Positions 26,021 through 35,309 of a stretch of 59,141 nucleotides of DNA are shown piece by piece. Source of the DNA: Zwartia panacis (GTDB taxonomy: Bacteria; Pseudomonadota; Gammaproteobacteria; Burkholderiales; Burkholderiaceae_B); the NCBI RefSeq assembly GCF_030410395.1, contig NZ_JAUHHF010000015.1:1-59141 (forward strand). Direction: 5' to 3'. Under the pieces are notes generated by a model. That model was not told where the DNA came from, made no database searches, and saw nothing but the letters and a program-made list of their open reading frames with translations. Positions within the stretch are counted from its first letter, which is position 1. The number at the start of each line of letters is the position of its first letter. The translations under genes were made by a program, and so were the position numbers.

Positions 26021-26977
26021 TCAACGCCCAACGGCGCCAAAACCTGCAAAACCGGGTTCACCGGGTCCGGGCACCATGCGAGGGGGTCCGAAAATCAGCG
26101 ACTGGGGGGCTTGTCCCAATTGACGCGCCGTTTGCGTGAGTGCGCGCGAAGCATCGGTCGCGCTCAACGTCAACATCGACACATCCGGCAGCGTCGATAC
26201 GCGCAGCTGGGCCACGGCCTCACGGATATCCTTGAGACTCTGCGTCACCTGCACCATCGTGCCACCTGGCGCATTGAAACCATCGAGAGTCTTTTGCGCG
26301 GAAAGCGTGAGCTTGCGGATATCGATCATGGCATCGTCGACACGCTTACCGGTGACCACCAGCCCGTCGATCAGCGCCGGCACCTTTGCAATGCCAGGCT
26401 CGAGCATCACGACCGAGCGTCTGAGTTGATCAGATAATGAAGCGACGTTGCGCAAAGTCGAGTTCAAGGCCTCGATGTTTTCATCGCTGGCGAGTTTTTG
26501 GATGTGCAGCAATAAACCCTCGACTGCAGGCGCCATCCCCGAGGCCTGCGCGATCAGGCGATCCAGAAAATTGGGACGGATCGGAATCTGTGCGATTTTG
26601 CCCGGACTCGAATCCAGACGCGTCGTCGACGTACCATCGTCTCGCAACTCGACGTTTGAAATCCCCGTCACACCCGCGATCACAATCTCCGCCCACGTCG
26701 CGCGTGTGATGGGTGTTCGAGGATCGATTCCAATCAAAATCAAGACCTTGCCAGGCTTTTCAGGCACGAAGCGCAAAGACTCCACATTGCCGACCGGCAC
26801 ACCCTGATAGCGGACCTCGGACTGAACCGACAAACCCGTCACAGGCGAAGTCGCAATCAACTCGTAGGGCACGCGGGGCAGATTTTGCTTGCTCACCCAA
26901 ATCGCGACGACGCCCGCCGCGATCACGAGCAGCAGTGTAAATAGTCCCGCCAGCAGGGCATGACTACGATTTTCCAT
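26021..26977 (-). CDS. MCE-domain (MlaD/PqiB-like) protein
   Basis: MCE proteins form rings that bind phospholipids between inner and outer membrane. The 318-residue protein starts MENRSHALLAGLFTLLLVIAAG with one transmembrane helix, then the MCE domain (TGLSVQSEVRYQGVPVGNVESLRF, VIAGVTGISNVELRDDG) and a long helical C-terminal part. ATG 26977 is chosen because upstream sequence belongs to the ATPase gene, with which it overlaps by 14 bases. The neighbours supply ATPase, permease and lipoprotein. Confidence 0.9.
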   Translation of the reverse strand: MENRSHALLAGLFTLLLVIAAGVVAIWVSKQNLPRVPYELIATSPVTGLSVQSEVRYQGVPVGNVESLRFVPEKPGKVLILIGIDPRTPITRATWAEIVIAGVTGISNVELRDDGTSTTRLDSSPGKIAQIPIRPNFLDRLIAQASGMAPAVEGLLLHIQKLASDENIEALNSTLRNVASLSDQLRRSVVMLEPGIAKVPALIDGLVVTGKRVDDAMIDIRKLTLSAQKTLDGFNAPGGTMVQVTQSLKDIREAVAQLRVSTLPDVSMLTLSATDASRALTQTARQLGQAPQSLIFGPPRMVPGPGEPGFAGFGAVGR

Positions 26978-27764
26978 TTTTCGCTTCCTTAGGATTTGCC
27001 ACGCCAAACGCGCGCACTGCGCGTTCACCATGAAAGAAGGCATCGAGGAAAGGATGTTTGACTTTCATCACTTCCTCAAGCGTACCTTCGACCAACACTT
27101 TCTTTTCAGCCAATACTGCCACGCGTGTCGACAATGCCGCAATCGTATCGAGATCATGCGTCACCATCACGACCGTAAAACCCAACTCACGATGCAGGGC
27201 ACGAATCAATTCGCAAAACTCGTCCGAACGCTGTGGATCCAGACCCGCCGTCGGCTCATCCAAAAATAACAACTCTGGATCCAGCGCCAAGGCGCGCGCC
27301 AATGCGACACGCTTGATCATGCCCCCAGACAGATCCGAGGGCATCAAGGCCGCATCACGCGCAGTCATGCCCATCCAGCTCAGTCGCATCAACACCACTT
27401 CGCGGATCAAGTCCTCGGGCAGGTGATGCATCTCGCGCAAGGGCAGCGCAATATTGTCAAACACGGGCAAGGCGGAAAACAACGCCCCCGCCTGAAACAA
27501 CATGCCCCAGCGCCGCGTGAGCGCAATCCGTTCGGCGCCCACGTAATCATGCACCGGCCGCCCAAACACACTCACCACGCCCGCACGCGGCCGATCCAGG
27601 CCCAAAATCTGCCGCAATAACGTTGTCTTGCCCGAACCCGAACCACCGACCAGGGAAAGGATTTCCTTGGGGAAGATTTTTAAATTCAAATCCTTGTGAA
27701 CCACATGCGTACCAAACGCAGTCGTCAGATTATCCACATCGATGATGGGTTGATCCTGTTGCAT
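26964..27764 (-). CDS. Lipid transport ABC ATPase (MlaF-like)
   Basis: ATPase of an Mla-type system. Walker A GGSGSGKTTLLRQ (about residue 36-48), signature LSGGMIKRVALARALAL, Walker B ELLFLDEPTAGLDPQ and the H-loop VTHDLDTI are present. The 266-residue protein is normal in length. Its start touches the permease stop (shared base 27764) and its end overlaps the MCE gene, so the three are translated as a unit. Confidence 0.93.
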   Translation of the reverse strand: MQQDQPIIDVDNLTTAFGTHVVHKDLNLKIFPKEILSLVGGSGSGKTTLLRQILGLDRPRAGVVSVFGRPVHDYVGAERIALTRRWGMLFQAGALFSALPVFDNIALPLREMHHLPEDLIREVVLMRLSWMGMTARDAALMPSDLSGGMIKRVALARALALDPELLFLDEPTAGLDPQRSDEFCELIRALHRELGFTVVMVTHDLDTIAALSTRVAVLAEKKVLVEGTLEEVMKVKHPFLDAFFHGERAVRAFGVANPKEAKNGKS

Positions 27765-28993
27765 CAGATCCCCATCTCGTTAAAGATGATCGCGTACAAG
27801 GCGTCGATCAAAATCACACCCGTAATCGCCGTCACCACAGACGCCGTTGTCCCGCGACCCAGGCTCTCGGTATTGGGTTCGATACGCAATCCAAAGTGGC
27901 AGGCGATCAACGCGATCCAAAGACCGAAGGTCACGCCTTTGATCAAACTGATTTTGTAGTTTGTCAAACCGACCGCATCCGGCAATTCCGTAAAGAACCA
28001 TTGCAAAGACAGACCGAGCTCAAGTTTGGCAGCGATCATGCCACCAAACAAGGCAATCGCATCGGTCCATAAGACCAGCAAAGGCATTGCAACGGCCAGT
28101 GCGATCATGCGAGGCAAAATCAGGCGTTGCCCATGTGAAATGCCCATCACCTGCATGGCATCGAGCTCTTGCGTCACACGCATCACACCGATCTGCGCCG
28201 TAATCGAAGACCCTGAGCGTCCGGCCACCAATATCGCGGCCAGCACCGGACCGAGCTCGCGCACAGTCGCGATCCCGAGCAGCTTGACAATAAACTGACC
28301 CGCACCAAAGACCGCGAGCTGTTGGGCAGACAAATACGACAGCACCACACCGATCAAAAATCCAACCAGCGCCGTGATCCCCAGGGCCTGTGTGCCGACG
28401 CGATAAATCTGCGCGGAAATTTCACGCCAAGGACCCCGCACAGGGTGTCGCAAAAACTTGGCGAAATCCAGCACAAAGCCACCCAGCAGCAGCAATAACT
28501 TTTGACCATGCTCAAGGGTGACAAACACACCCACGCCAATCCCGCGCACCCACGCCAGCCAGTCCGTTGGCGGCTTGGGGGGGACGCCATCGATCGGATG
28601 GTCCGCCAAAATCTCAAATAAAGCTTGCTGACCCGGCGTGAGCTGCGTACCCGCCGGGATCTTTTGATCCCAATACTGCCACAGCAGCTGCGCCCCCACC
28701 GCGTCCAACATGCCAATGCCGGAAAGATCCCAAGCAATTGAGGGAGCAAAGGACTTCGCGGCCGCAAGCGCCTGTCCGCGTCTACCAACCTCGCCCTTGA
28801 TCGCGAGCGCTTGCACATTCCAGTTCCCCGTCAAGACACAGCGTCCACCTACGACCGTCACGGGCGAAGCATTGTTCGTCGCACCGCCTGCAGTCGTGGA
28901 AACTGTGTGGGGTGCTTGAGGTGCTTGGGGTGCTGCGGTTGGAGTTGGTAACGCCATATAGGACTGGAATCCGTCAAAAATTGCTGCTTTCAT
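27764..28993 (-). CDS. Lipid transport permease (MlaE-like) with N-terminal STAS domain
   Basis: Residues about 40-140 form a STAS-like domain (LTGNWNVQALAI, IAWDLSGIGMLDAVGAQLLWQYW), followed by a MlaE permease (residues 150-409) with TVRELGPVLAAILVAGRSGSSITAQIG, the signature region, and five to six membrane segments. In E. coli the STAS protein MlaB is separate; here it is fused to the permease. The N-terminal 40 residues are Ala/Pro/Thr-rich. The start at 28993 has GGAGG upstream. First gene of the operon, divergent from birA. Confidence 0.92.
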   Translation of the reverse strand: MKAAIFDGFQSYMALPTPTAAPQAPQAPHTVSTTAGGATNNASPVTVVGGRCVLTGNWNVQALAIKGEVGRRGQALAAAKSFAPSIAWDLSGIGMLDAVGAQLLWQYWDQKIPAGTQLTPGQQALFEILADHPIDGVPPKPPTDWLAWVRGIGVGVFVTLEHGQKLLLLLGGFVLDFAKFLRHPVRGPWREISAQIYRVGTQALGITALVGFLIGVVLSYLSAQQLAVFGAGQFIVKLLGIATVRELGPVLAAILVAGRSGSSITAQIGVMRVTQELDAMQVMGISHGQRLILPRMIALAVAMPLLVLWTDAIALFGGMIAAKLELGLSLQWFFTELPDAVGLTNYKISLIKGVTFGLWIALIACHFGLRIEPNTESLGRGTTASVVTAITGVILIDALYAIIFNEMGI

Positions 28994-29038
28994 TCAGACT
29001 GATTCCCTCCATCATAATTCACCCCGTAAAATCAGGTG

Positions 29039-29914
29039 ATGCGCATTTCCGCCCACGCCGATTCCTGCTCCCCTTTTCCAAGTCCCGAGGACTTGAGCGA
29101 GGCATTCATCACGGCTTTGCCGGACTTTGGTTCGGTTCAATGGGTCGCTAGCACCGGCTCCACCAACGCGGATCTCATTCAGCGTCTTAGGCGTTCTGAA
29201 CCCATCCCCGCCCGCCCGTGGCTGTTGGGGGCGCATCTGCAAACTGCCGGCAAAGGACGCGCCGGCCGACCCTGGGCCAACACTGCCGGATCAACGCTCA
29301 TGTTTTCCTGCGCCTTTGAGCCCAAGATCCCGCTGTCAAAGCTGCCAGGTATCGCGCCCGCGCTTGGCGTGGCGACCTGCCTGGCTCTGCGCGCGTTACT
29401 TGGTGCGCAGCATGATCACAGCGCGCTCGAGTCCCTCACCCTTAAATGGCCCAACGACCTTCAGTGGCATGGCGCCAAGCTCGCGGGCTTGCTGATTGAA
29501 ACCGGACCTTCCGCTCAAGTGGTGGTCGGAATGGGACTCAATCTGCGGGATGCTTCCGCACTGAGTGAGGTACTCGGACGTGAAATCGCCGATCTGGGGA
29601 TGATTCAAGCGGAGCCATTGCCCTCACCCGCGCAAATCGTTGCCCATATTGCAAAAACCTGGCAACAGGCGCTAAAGGTTTATGGCGAGCACGGCTATGC
29701 GGCGTTCAAACAAGACTTCGAGACCGTCGATGTGCTCGCCGGGCAGCCCGTGCAAGTGATCGACCAGGGCAACATCCTCCATGAAGGCATTGCGCAGGGC
29801 ACTGATCATCTGGGCAGGCTTTGCGTCGTGACCGAAACAGGCGCGATACCCATACTGGTCGGCGATGTCTCGATTCGTCCAGCACACACTCACAACGCAA
29901 AGGGGACTCCATGA
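29039..29914 (+). CDS. birA: Biotin--[acetyl-CoA-carboxylase] ligase
   Basis: BirA activates biotin to biotinyl-AMP and attaches it to the biotin carboxyl carrier protein. The 291-residue protein has STNADLIQRL, the GKGRAGRPW biotinoyl-AMP motif, LKWPNDLQWHGAKLAGLLIE and the C-terminal domain ending in GDVSIRP. The DNA-binding helix-turn-helix of bifunctional BirA is missing, so it should not act as repressor. ATG 29039 is preferred to GTG 29036. Its stop overlaps coaX by four bases. Confidence 0.95.
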   Translation: MRISAHADSCSPFPSPEDLSEAFITALPDFGSVQWVASTGSTNADLIQRLRRSEPIPARPWLLGAHLQTAGKGRAGRPWANTAGSTLMFSCAFEPKIPLSKLPGIAPALGVATCLALRALLGAQHDHSALESLTLKWPNDLQWHGAKLAGLLIETGPSAQVVVGMGLNLRDASALSEVLGREIADLGMIQAEPLPSPAQIVAHIAKTWQQALKVYGEHGYAAFKQDFETVDVLAGQPVQVIDQGNILHEGIAQGTDHLGRLCVVTETGAIPILVGDVSIRPAHTHNAKGTP

Positions 29915-30681
29915 TCGTCTTGCTCGACGTTGGTAACAGCCGACTCAAACTGGGCTGGTATCACCCCAGCCTGGGCCGTGAGGCGGCTGTGCATGCGGTG
30001 GCACTCAATCCGTTGGCCCAGCTGCCAGAGCGACTGCGCAAGTGGCTGTCCAGCCTGCCAGTCCAGCCCCGCGCGGCGATGGGTGTCAATGTCGCAGGGA
30101 GCGTAGTCGCAGACATGCTGACGGAGGTTTTTCGGGAGGCGAGTTGTCCGCTGAGCTGGAATGCCCCTGCCGCCACCCAGCTTGACGTCCAAAACGGCTA
30201 CGACAGACCCGAACAGCTCGGGGCCGATCGGTGGGCCGCGCTGCTGGGGCTGGCCGGTCATTTTCCCAAAGCACATCCTCCCCTGGTGCTTGCCACCTTT
30301 GGGACCGCGACCACCATCGACACCCTCAGCCCGGAAAAACGTTTCGAAGGCGGACTCATCCTGCCCGGTCCGGCCCTGATGCGACAGTCTCTTGCCCAAG
30401 GCACGGCCAACCTGCCTCTGGCAAGTGGCGCAGGCTCAGACTATCCCACCCACACCCTGCAAGCCATCTCCACAGGCGTGGTCGCCGCGCAAACTGGGGC
30501 CGTCTGGCGCCAGTGCGAAATCACGCGTCAACGCTTCGGCGTGGCACCGACACTCTGCGTGAGCGGTGGCGGCTGGCCCGAGGTCGAAACAGAAGTCCGA
30601 CGCATGTTGGCCTCGCTCGACATCAAATTTATCGCCCACCCGGTACTCGATGGACTGGCGCGCGTGCTGCAGAGCGAATAA
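29911..30681 (+). CDS. coaX: Type III pantothenate kinase
   Basis: CoaX starts CoA synthesis by phosphorylating pantothenate. Visible are the ASKHA phosphate-1 motif LLDVGNSRLKLGW near the start, GADRWAALLGLAG, the second phosphate loop ATFGTATTIDTL and GLILPGPALMRQSLA. Length 256. In Bordetella the equivalent gene is called baf (Bvg accessory factor). It is translationally coupled to birA through ATGA. Confidence 0.95.
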   Translation: MIVLLDVGNSRLKLGWYHPSLGREAAVHAVALNPLAQLPERLRKWLSSLPVQPRAAMGVNVAGSVVADMLTEVFREASCPLSWNAPAATQLDVQNGYDRPEQLGADRWAALLGLAGHFPKAHPPLVLATFGTATTIDTLSPEKRFEGGLILPGPALMRQSLAQGTANLPLASGAGSDYPTHTLQAISTGVVAAQTGAVWRQCEITRQRFGVAPTLCVSGGGWPEVETEVRRMLASLDIKFIAHPVLDGLARVLQSE

Positions 30682-30716
30682 GCTATGGGACATCAGGGAT
30701 TAATGCGAGTCACTGC

Positions 30717-30890
30717 ATGAGAGCTGTTTTTATTATTTTGATGTTGATTAATCTTGGCGTCTTTGGCGTGGGCCAGGGATGGTTTGGCACGCCTCGGGCG
30801 GAGGCTGGTCGCACAGCGCCAAACAAACTACCTGTGCCGCTTAATGCCGACGCTGCAAAGCTTGGTCCCGTGCAACTTCAAAGTCGTTGA
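30717..30890 (+). CDS. 57-residue membrane-anchored protein, possible truncated SPOR-type protein
   Basis: The frame opens MRAVFIILMLINLGVFGVG, one transmembrane helix, followed by a polar 38-residue tail ending LGPVQLQSR. In related genomes I recall a longer SPOR-domain protein behind coaX with the same kind of N terminus; here the frame stops before any such domain, and its last 50 bases overlap the 3' end of waaA on the other strand. It is either a small functional protein or a remnant. The gap to coaX is 35 bases. Confidence 0.45.
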   Translation: MRAVFIILMLINLGVFGVGQGWFGTPRAEAGRTAPNKLPVPLNADAAKLGPVQLQSR

Positions 30891-32355
30891 TCTGCTGCAA
30901 AATCCGGGCAGTCGCGCCCGTATGCAGAGCTACCCAATCACGCCCGGAATGACCACGCGCAGCCAGCGCCTCGGGTTCCTTGAGCCAATTCAAGGCCGTC
31001 GCCACGGCACGTAACGCAGGATCCACAATTTCCGAACGCTGAATCTGCACTGCAGCGCCCGCTGCAACCGCACCCTGTACCGCATCGGCAAAATTACGCG
31101 CGAACGGCCCGACGATCACGGGCGTTCCCATCGCGCACGCCTCGATTAGATTTTGACCACCATGCGGCGCAAAACTTCCCGCCACAATCGCAACATCACT
31201 CGCTGCATAAAAGAACGGCATCTCACCAAGCGTGTCACCCAAGACCACCTGCACATCCGACAACTCACGATCAGCGTGCGTGTTGTGACGAATATCAGAC
31301 CACCGCACAAAACGCAGCCCGGATTGCTCCAGCAAAGCCGCCGCCTCGTCAAAACGCTGAGGATGACGCGGAATCAGGAAAAACAAGGGAGGGGGAGAAG
31401 CTGGGGAGGGGTAGGAAGGGGAAGCAGATGTGGGGTTGTCTGAAGCACCGATTGACGCGTTCAATTTCAATGATGGCTCTGTCGGCACATCATTGGACAC
31501 AATAGGCGTCAAAATCGGATCAAAATGCACAGCGTGCGCCGAGAAATCCTCCAGCTTGACCCCGGGATGTTTGAGCTGATGCTGGATCGCCGAGACAAAC
31601 ATCGCATCCTCGCCTTCGCGCGTGCTCGCAATCGAAATCACCGGGCGGGTCAGACGTTGACGCCAAGCGCGGCCCGCATCGACCGCGACAATCGGCAACA
31701 CCACATCAAACTTTAGATTGCCGACGATCTGCACGTTCGAGGCACCCACCTCAAACAACCTGCGCGCATCGTCTTCGGTCTGCGCCAGCACCAGATCAAT
31801 GCTGGCATACGCGTCGCGCATCAGACTCAGGAACACCTGATCGATGCGACGGACATGTCCCTGCGCACGCTCAGAAAACCGCGCGCTCGCCAAAATCATC
31901 GGCACATCGGCTTTCTGGGCCTGATCCAGCAGATTGGGCCAGACCTCACGTTCAATCAAAATCCCCAGTCTGGGACGATAGTGTTTGAAAAACCGGCGCG
32001 TCGCACCGGGAAAGTCATAGGGCAACCATTGCTGACGCAATTGACCCGTCGCGATCTCGGCGGCAAACAACTTTGCACCCTCGGCGCGGCCTGTGGGTGT
32101 GGTGTGCGTCAACAACACACGATCGCCGCGCGACAACAAGGACACAATCAAAGACTGCGCCGCACGTGTCTCGCCCAGGCTCACCGCATGTACCCAGACC
32201 GGTGGTTCGCCATCCCACGGCAGGGCATAGGAACCGAAGCGATCCGACGAGAAAATCTTCCAATCCCCACCCGCGCGACGAGCACGCCAATACATCCACC
32301 CCCAGATCAGGGGGGACAGCAATCTCAAAAGGAGGGTGTACGCCTGTTGTGCCAT
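30841..32355 (-). CDS. waaA: 3-deoxy-D-manno-octulosonic acid transferase
   Basis: WaaA adds Kdo to lipid A at the inner membrane. The 504-residue protein has an N-terminal membrane anchor, WVHAVSLGETRAAQSLI with the catalytic glutamate, LIEREVWPNLL, GNLKFDV, and the C-terminal GT-B half GGQNLIEACAMGTPVIVGP. It is longer than the usual length of about 420-430 because a low-complexity insert (residues about 276-324, Ser/Pro/Ala-rich, DNA 31384-31530) interrupts the start of the second domain. waaC lies nine bases upstream. Confidence 0.94.
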   Translation of the reverse strand: MAQQAYTLLLRLLSPLIWGWMYWRARRAGGDWKIFSSDRFGSYALPWDGEPPVWVHAVSLGETRAAQSLIVSLLSRGDRVLLTHTTPTGRAEGAKLFAAEIATGQLRQQWLPYDFPGATRRFFKHYRPRLGILIEREVWPNLLDQAQKADVPMILASARFSERAQGHVRRIDQVFLSLMRDAYASIDLVLAQTEDDARRLFEVGASNVQIVGNLKFDVVLPIVAVDAGRAWRQRLTRPVISIASTREGEDAMFVSAIQHQLKHPGVKLEDFSAHAVHFDPILTPIVSNDVPTEPSLKLNASIGASDNPTSASPSYPSPASPPPLFFLIPRHPQRFDEAAALLEQSGLRFVRWSDIRHNTHADRELSDVQVVLGDTLGEMPFFYAASDVAIVAGSFAPHGGQNLIEACAMGTPVIVGPFARNFADAVQGAVAAGAAVQIQRSEIVDPALRAVATALNWLKEPEALAARGHSGRDWVALHTGATARILQQINDFEVARDQALQRRH

Positions 32356-32364
32356 GGCGAGATA

Positions 32365-33339
32365 CTAGCGCAGAGCGTCGTTCAATGCACTTAAAACTGT
32401 CTCCCGGGTGGGAGATTTGCCCCGATCCCCCAGACTAGCCGTGAAAGCCGCACCAACAAGAGGCGTTCTGACAGGCGTGGAAGCTTTGTAAATACCGATG
32501 GTTGGACGACCAAGAGCCGCCGACAGATGTGTCAACCCGCTATCGAGCCCGACCATCAGTCTTGCGCCCGCCAGACAACGAGCCGCCTCCGTCAAATCCA
32601 TACGAGGCAGCACCAGCGCATTGCGACGGCCAGCGACAAGAGCCTGAGCCCGTTGCATTTCCGCATCGTTCCCCGCCAACAACTTGAGTTGCAAACCCTC
32701 GTCAGTCAGACGATCAAATACCGCCTGCCAGTCCTGCTCGGGCCAGAGTTTGTCGTCACGACTCGCCGAGGGCATGATCACTGCATAGGCATCCTCGTGC
32801 GTACGCAATATCCGAGCTTCGTCTTCGAAAGCCTGCAAACCAAAATCAGGCGCTCCCTCATAGGTGTAACCAAAGGTTGCCGCCGCCAGCTCTCGCTGAC
32901 GCGTCACCGCAGGCTGCCAGAATTTCACACGATGACGCACGTCATAAAACAATGAGGCTATTGGTTCACGAGCGGAGGTAAAACCAAGACCATGCTTGAC
33001 ACCAGAGGCCATGCGTGTGAGCCAAACCGATTTCAACAACGCCTGCATATCCAGCACGATATCGTAGCGACGCGCTCGTAGATTAAGCTCGAGAGTCCGA
33101 CGTGCGGCTCTCACCTCCGCTGACCACCAGGCCTTGCGCCAGCGACGATGCGCCACGCGAATCACCTCATGCACCGCAGGATGCCAGGCCGGAATCTGCG
33201 CAAAACTCTCCTCGACCAGCCAGTCAATCTGCGCCCCCGGCACATGCCGCGCAATGTCGGAAATCGCAGGCAACATGTGCACCAAGTCACCCAGCGAGGA
33301 TGTACGAACGATCAGGATTCTGGTGGTCACTTCGATCAC
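32365..33339 (-). CDS. waaC: Lipopolysaccharide heptosyltransferase I
   Basis: WaaC adds the first heptose to Kdo. The 324-residue GT9 protein has RILIVRTSSLGDLVHMLPAISDI at the start, IDWLVEESFAQIPAWHP, SRDDKLWPEQDWQAVF and the GT9 motif GLDSGLTHLSAALGRPTIGIY. It starts at 33339 and overlaps the rfbD stop by four bases, so rfbD, waaC and waaA form a minus-strand LPS operon. Confidence 0.94.
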   Translation of the reverse strand: MIEVTTRILIVRTSSLGDLVHMLPAISDIARHVPGAQIDWLVEESFAQIPAWHPAVHEVIRVAHRRWRKAWWSAEVRAARRTLELNLRARRYDIVLDMQALLKSVWLTRMASGVKHGLGFTSAREPIASLFYDVRHRVKFWQPAVTRQRELAAATFGYTYEGAPDFGLQAFEDEARILRTHEDAYAVIMPSASRDDKLWPEQDWQAVFDRLTDEGLQLKLLAGNDAEMQRAQALVAGRRNALVLPRMDLTEAARCLAGARLMVGLDSGLTHLSAALGRPTIGIYKASTPVRTPLVGAAFTASLGDRGKSPTRETVLSALNDALR

Positions 33340-34265
33340 CTCCCCTGTTTGAGCGATATCAACACCTCATCCACCCCCACCCGCCAATCAGGCAAACTCA
33401 CGCCAAACGCCTGACGTATCTTGCTTGTATCCAGGCATGAATTCATCGGCCGCGTCGCAGCAACGGGAAAGTCCTTGGTGCGAATCGCCGAAATCGCGTG
33501 ATCCGCGACCTTGATCGGCCAGCCGGCGTCGCGCGCCCGAGCGATCACATAGCTTGCATACGCATGCCAATTCGTCTCACCACCCGCCGTCAGATGGTAG
33601 ACACCCCAGCGCGGATCGTCTGCCGGCTGTCCAGTCATCTGACCCAAAATCTGCGTCGTTGTCTCAGCAATCAACGCAGCCGTGGTCGGTGCCCCCACCT
33701 GATCAGACACCACTCTCAACTCATCTCGCTCCTGTGCGAGCTTGAGCATGGTCTTTAAAAAATTTCCACCGTGCGCCCCGAACACCCAGCTTGTCCGAAA
33801 GATCAAATGTCTTGGGCAGGCCTCAGCGACCGCGCGTTCGCCCTCAAGCTTGGTGCGACCATAGACTGACAAAGGCTGAGTCTCGTCCGTCTCGACATGA
33901 GGCGTCTTTTTAATCCCGGCATACACATAGTCCGTCGAGTAATGAACCATGCATGCCCCAACGGTATGCGCAGCCCTGGCAAGCAGACCCGGCGCGACTA
34001 CGTTAATGGAATTCGCAAGCTCAGTCTCTGTTTCGGCCCGATCCACTGCGGTGTAGGCTGCAGCATTCACGACAATGTTCGGTTTCACACTCGAAACGAG
34101 TGCTGAAATCGGGCAGTGTGCGAGATGATCTGCCCCCCTACCTACTACACCCAGATCTAACTCAGCGCGCGTACAAACCACCAACTCCCCCAATTCCTGG
34201 AGAGAGGATTTCAGCGCATGACCAACCTGACCGTTGCCACCAATTAAGAGGATTTTGGTTTTCAT
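33336..34265 (-). CDS. rfbD: dTDP-4-dehydrorhamnose reductase
   Basis: RfbD makes dTDP-L-rhamnose in the last step of the pathway. The 309-residue SDR protein has GGNGQVGHAL (NADPH site), VVNAAAYTAVDRAE, HYSTDYVYAG, and SVYGRTKLEGE with the catalytic Tyr-x3-Lys. ATG 34265 (MKTKILLIGG) is preferred over the far upstream in-frame start. rfbB is 6.7 kb away on the other strand, and rfbA and rfbC are not in the window. Confidence 0.95.
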   Translation of the reverse strand: MKTKILLIGGNGQVGHALKSSLQELGELVVCTRAELDLGVVGRGADHLAHCPISALVSSVKPNIVVNAAAYTAVDRAETETELANSINVVAPGLLARAAHTVGACMVHYSTDYVYAGIKKTPHVETDETQPLSVYGRTKLEGERAVAEACPRHLIFRTSWVFGAHGGNFLKTMLKLAQERDELRVVSDQVGAPTTAALIAETTTQILGQMTGQPADDPRWGVYHLTAGGETNWHAYASYVIARARDAGWPIKVADHAISAIRTKDFPVAATRPMNSCLDTSKIRQAFGVSLPDWRVGVDEVLISLKQGR

Positions 34266-34376
34266 CTGCGAATTATGCATCATCAAAGACCTCTGAAAAG
34301 GGCCATTCGATATTGTTATGCTTATGCAAACACAACAAATCAACAAACCAACAAATCTAATGGGGACGATCAAACC

Positions 34377-35168
34377 ATGACCAATACCTTCCTGCCACAA
34401 ATGACTCAACTGAGCTGCAGCCTTGTCGATCATATTGCTGTGCTGAGCCTCAATCACGCTCCCGTCAATGCCCTCTCAAAAACCCTCAGCGATGAGCTCA
34501 CCGCGGCGCTCGACATCATCTCCGAGACACCCGAGGTACGCTCCGTTGTCCTGACCGGTGAGGGCAAAATATTTTGCGCTGGCGCCGACCTAAAAGGCCG
34601 GTCTTCAGTTATCAAAGGACCCGGTGATCTGCCCGCTCACTCACGCCGCACGAGAGAGTGTTTTCATGCAATTCGGGAATGCACCAAGCCTGTCATCGTC
34701 GCCCTCAACGGTCCTGCCCTTGGAGCGGGCCTCGCGATCGCTGCCTCGGCCGACCTGATCATCTCCTCCGAAAAAGGCTGCCTGGCACTGCCCGAAATCG
34801 ACGTCGGCCTCCTCGGTGGCGGCAGTCACGCAGCGCGCTTGTTTCCTCACACCATGCTGCGCAAAATGATGTTCACCGGCTACCGCGTACCTGCCGATGA
34901 GCTATACCGTCTGGGAGTCGTACTGCAAGTAACCACTCCCGAGGGACTGATGCCTGCTGCACTCGAGCTTGCACAAACGATCGCCAGCAAGAGCCCGCTC
35001 TCGATTGGGCTGGCCAAACAAACGCTCAACGCCATCGAAGACATGAGCCTGCGGGATGGCTACCGCTACGAACAGGACATGACCGCAGCGATCGCAAAAA
35101 CCGAGGACGCAAAAGAGGCGCAGAAAGCGTTTCTGGAGAAACGGCCTGCGGTTTTTGTCGGGCGATAA
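34377..35168 (+). CDS. Enoyl-CoA hydratase/isomerase family protein
   Basis: A 263-residue crotonase-fold protein. The oxyanion-hole stretches GEGKIFCAGADLK and GPALGAGLAIAASADLI are present; the first catalytic glutamate position is occupied by Ala (AGLAIA), but LPEIDVGLLGG retains the second. With one glutamate the enzyme may act as isomerase or on a special acyl-CoA. ATG 34377 is preceded by GGGGAC. It stands alone between LPS genes, divergent from rfbD, and resembles fatty or phenylacetic acid beta-oxidation members. Confidence 0.85.
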   Translation: MTNTFLPQMTQLSCSLVDHIAVLSLNHAPVNALSKTLSDELTAALDIISETPEVRSVVLTGEGKIFCAGADLKGRSSVIKGPGDLPAHSRRTRECFHAIRECTKPVIVALNGPALGAGLAIAASADLIISSEKGCLALPEIDVGLLGGGSHAARLFPHTMLRKMMFTGYRVPADELYRLGVVLQVTTPEGLMPAALELAQTIASKSPLSIGLAKQTLNAIEDMSLRDGYRYEQDMTAAIAKTEDAKEAQKAFLEKRPAVFVGR

Positions 35169-35309
35169 GTCGCCCACCGATCAATTTAAAAAATATACAA
35201 AACATGTACTTGTATTAATAATTTAATTTTTAGCTTTAAGGAGATCTGTTGGAGCCTAAGTTAAACTAGCCCAAATACCTTTTCTTTAGCGTATAAAAAC
35301 TAATAATCC

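Noticed and set aside
30231-30716. Open frame in another phase through the 3' half of coaX
   Set aside because: It is the upstream extension of the 57-residue frame; only the part after coaX has protein-like character.
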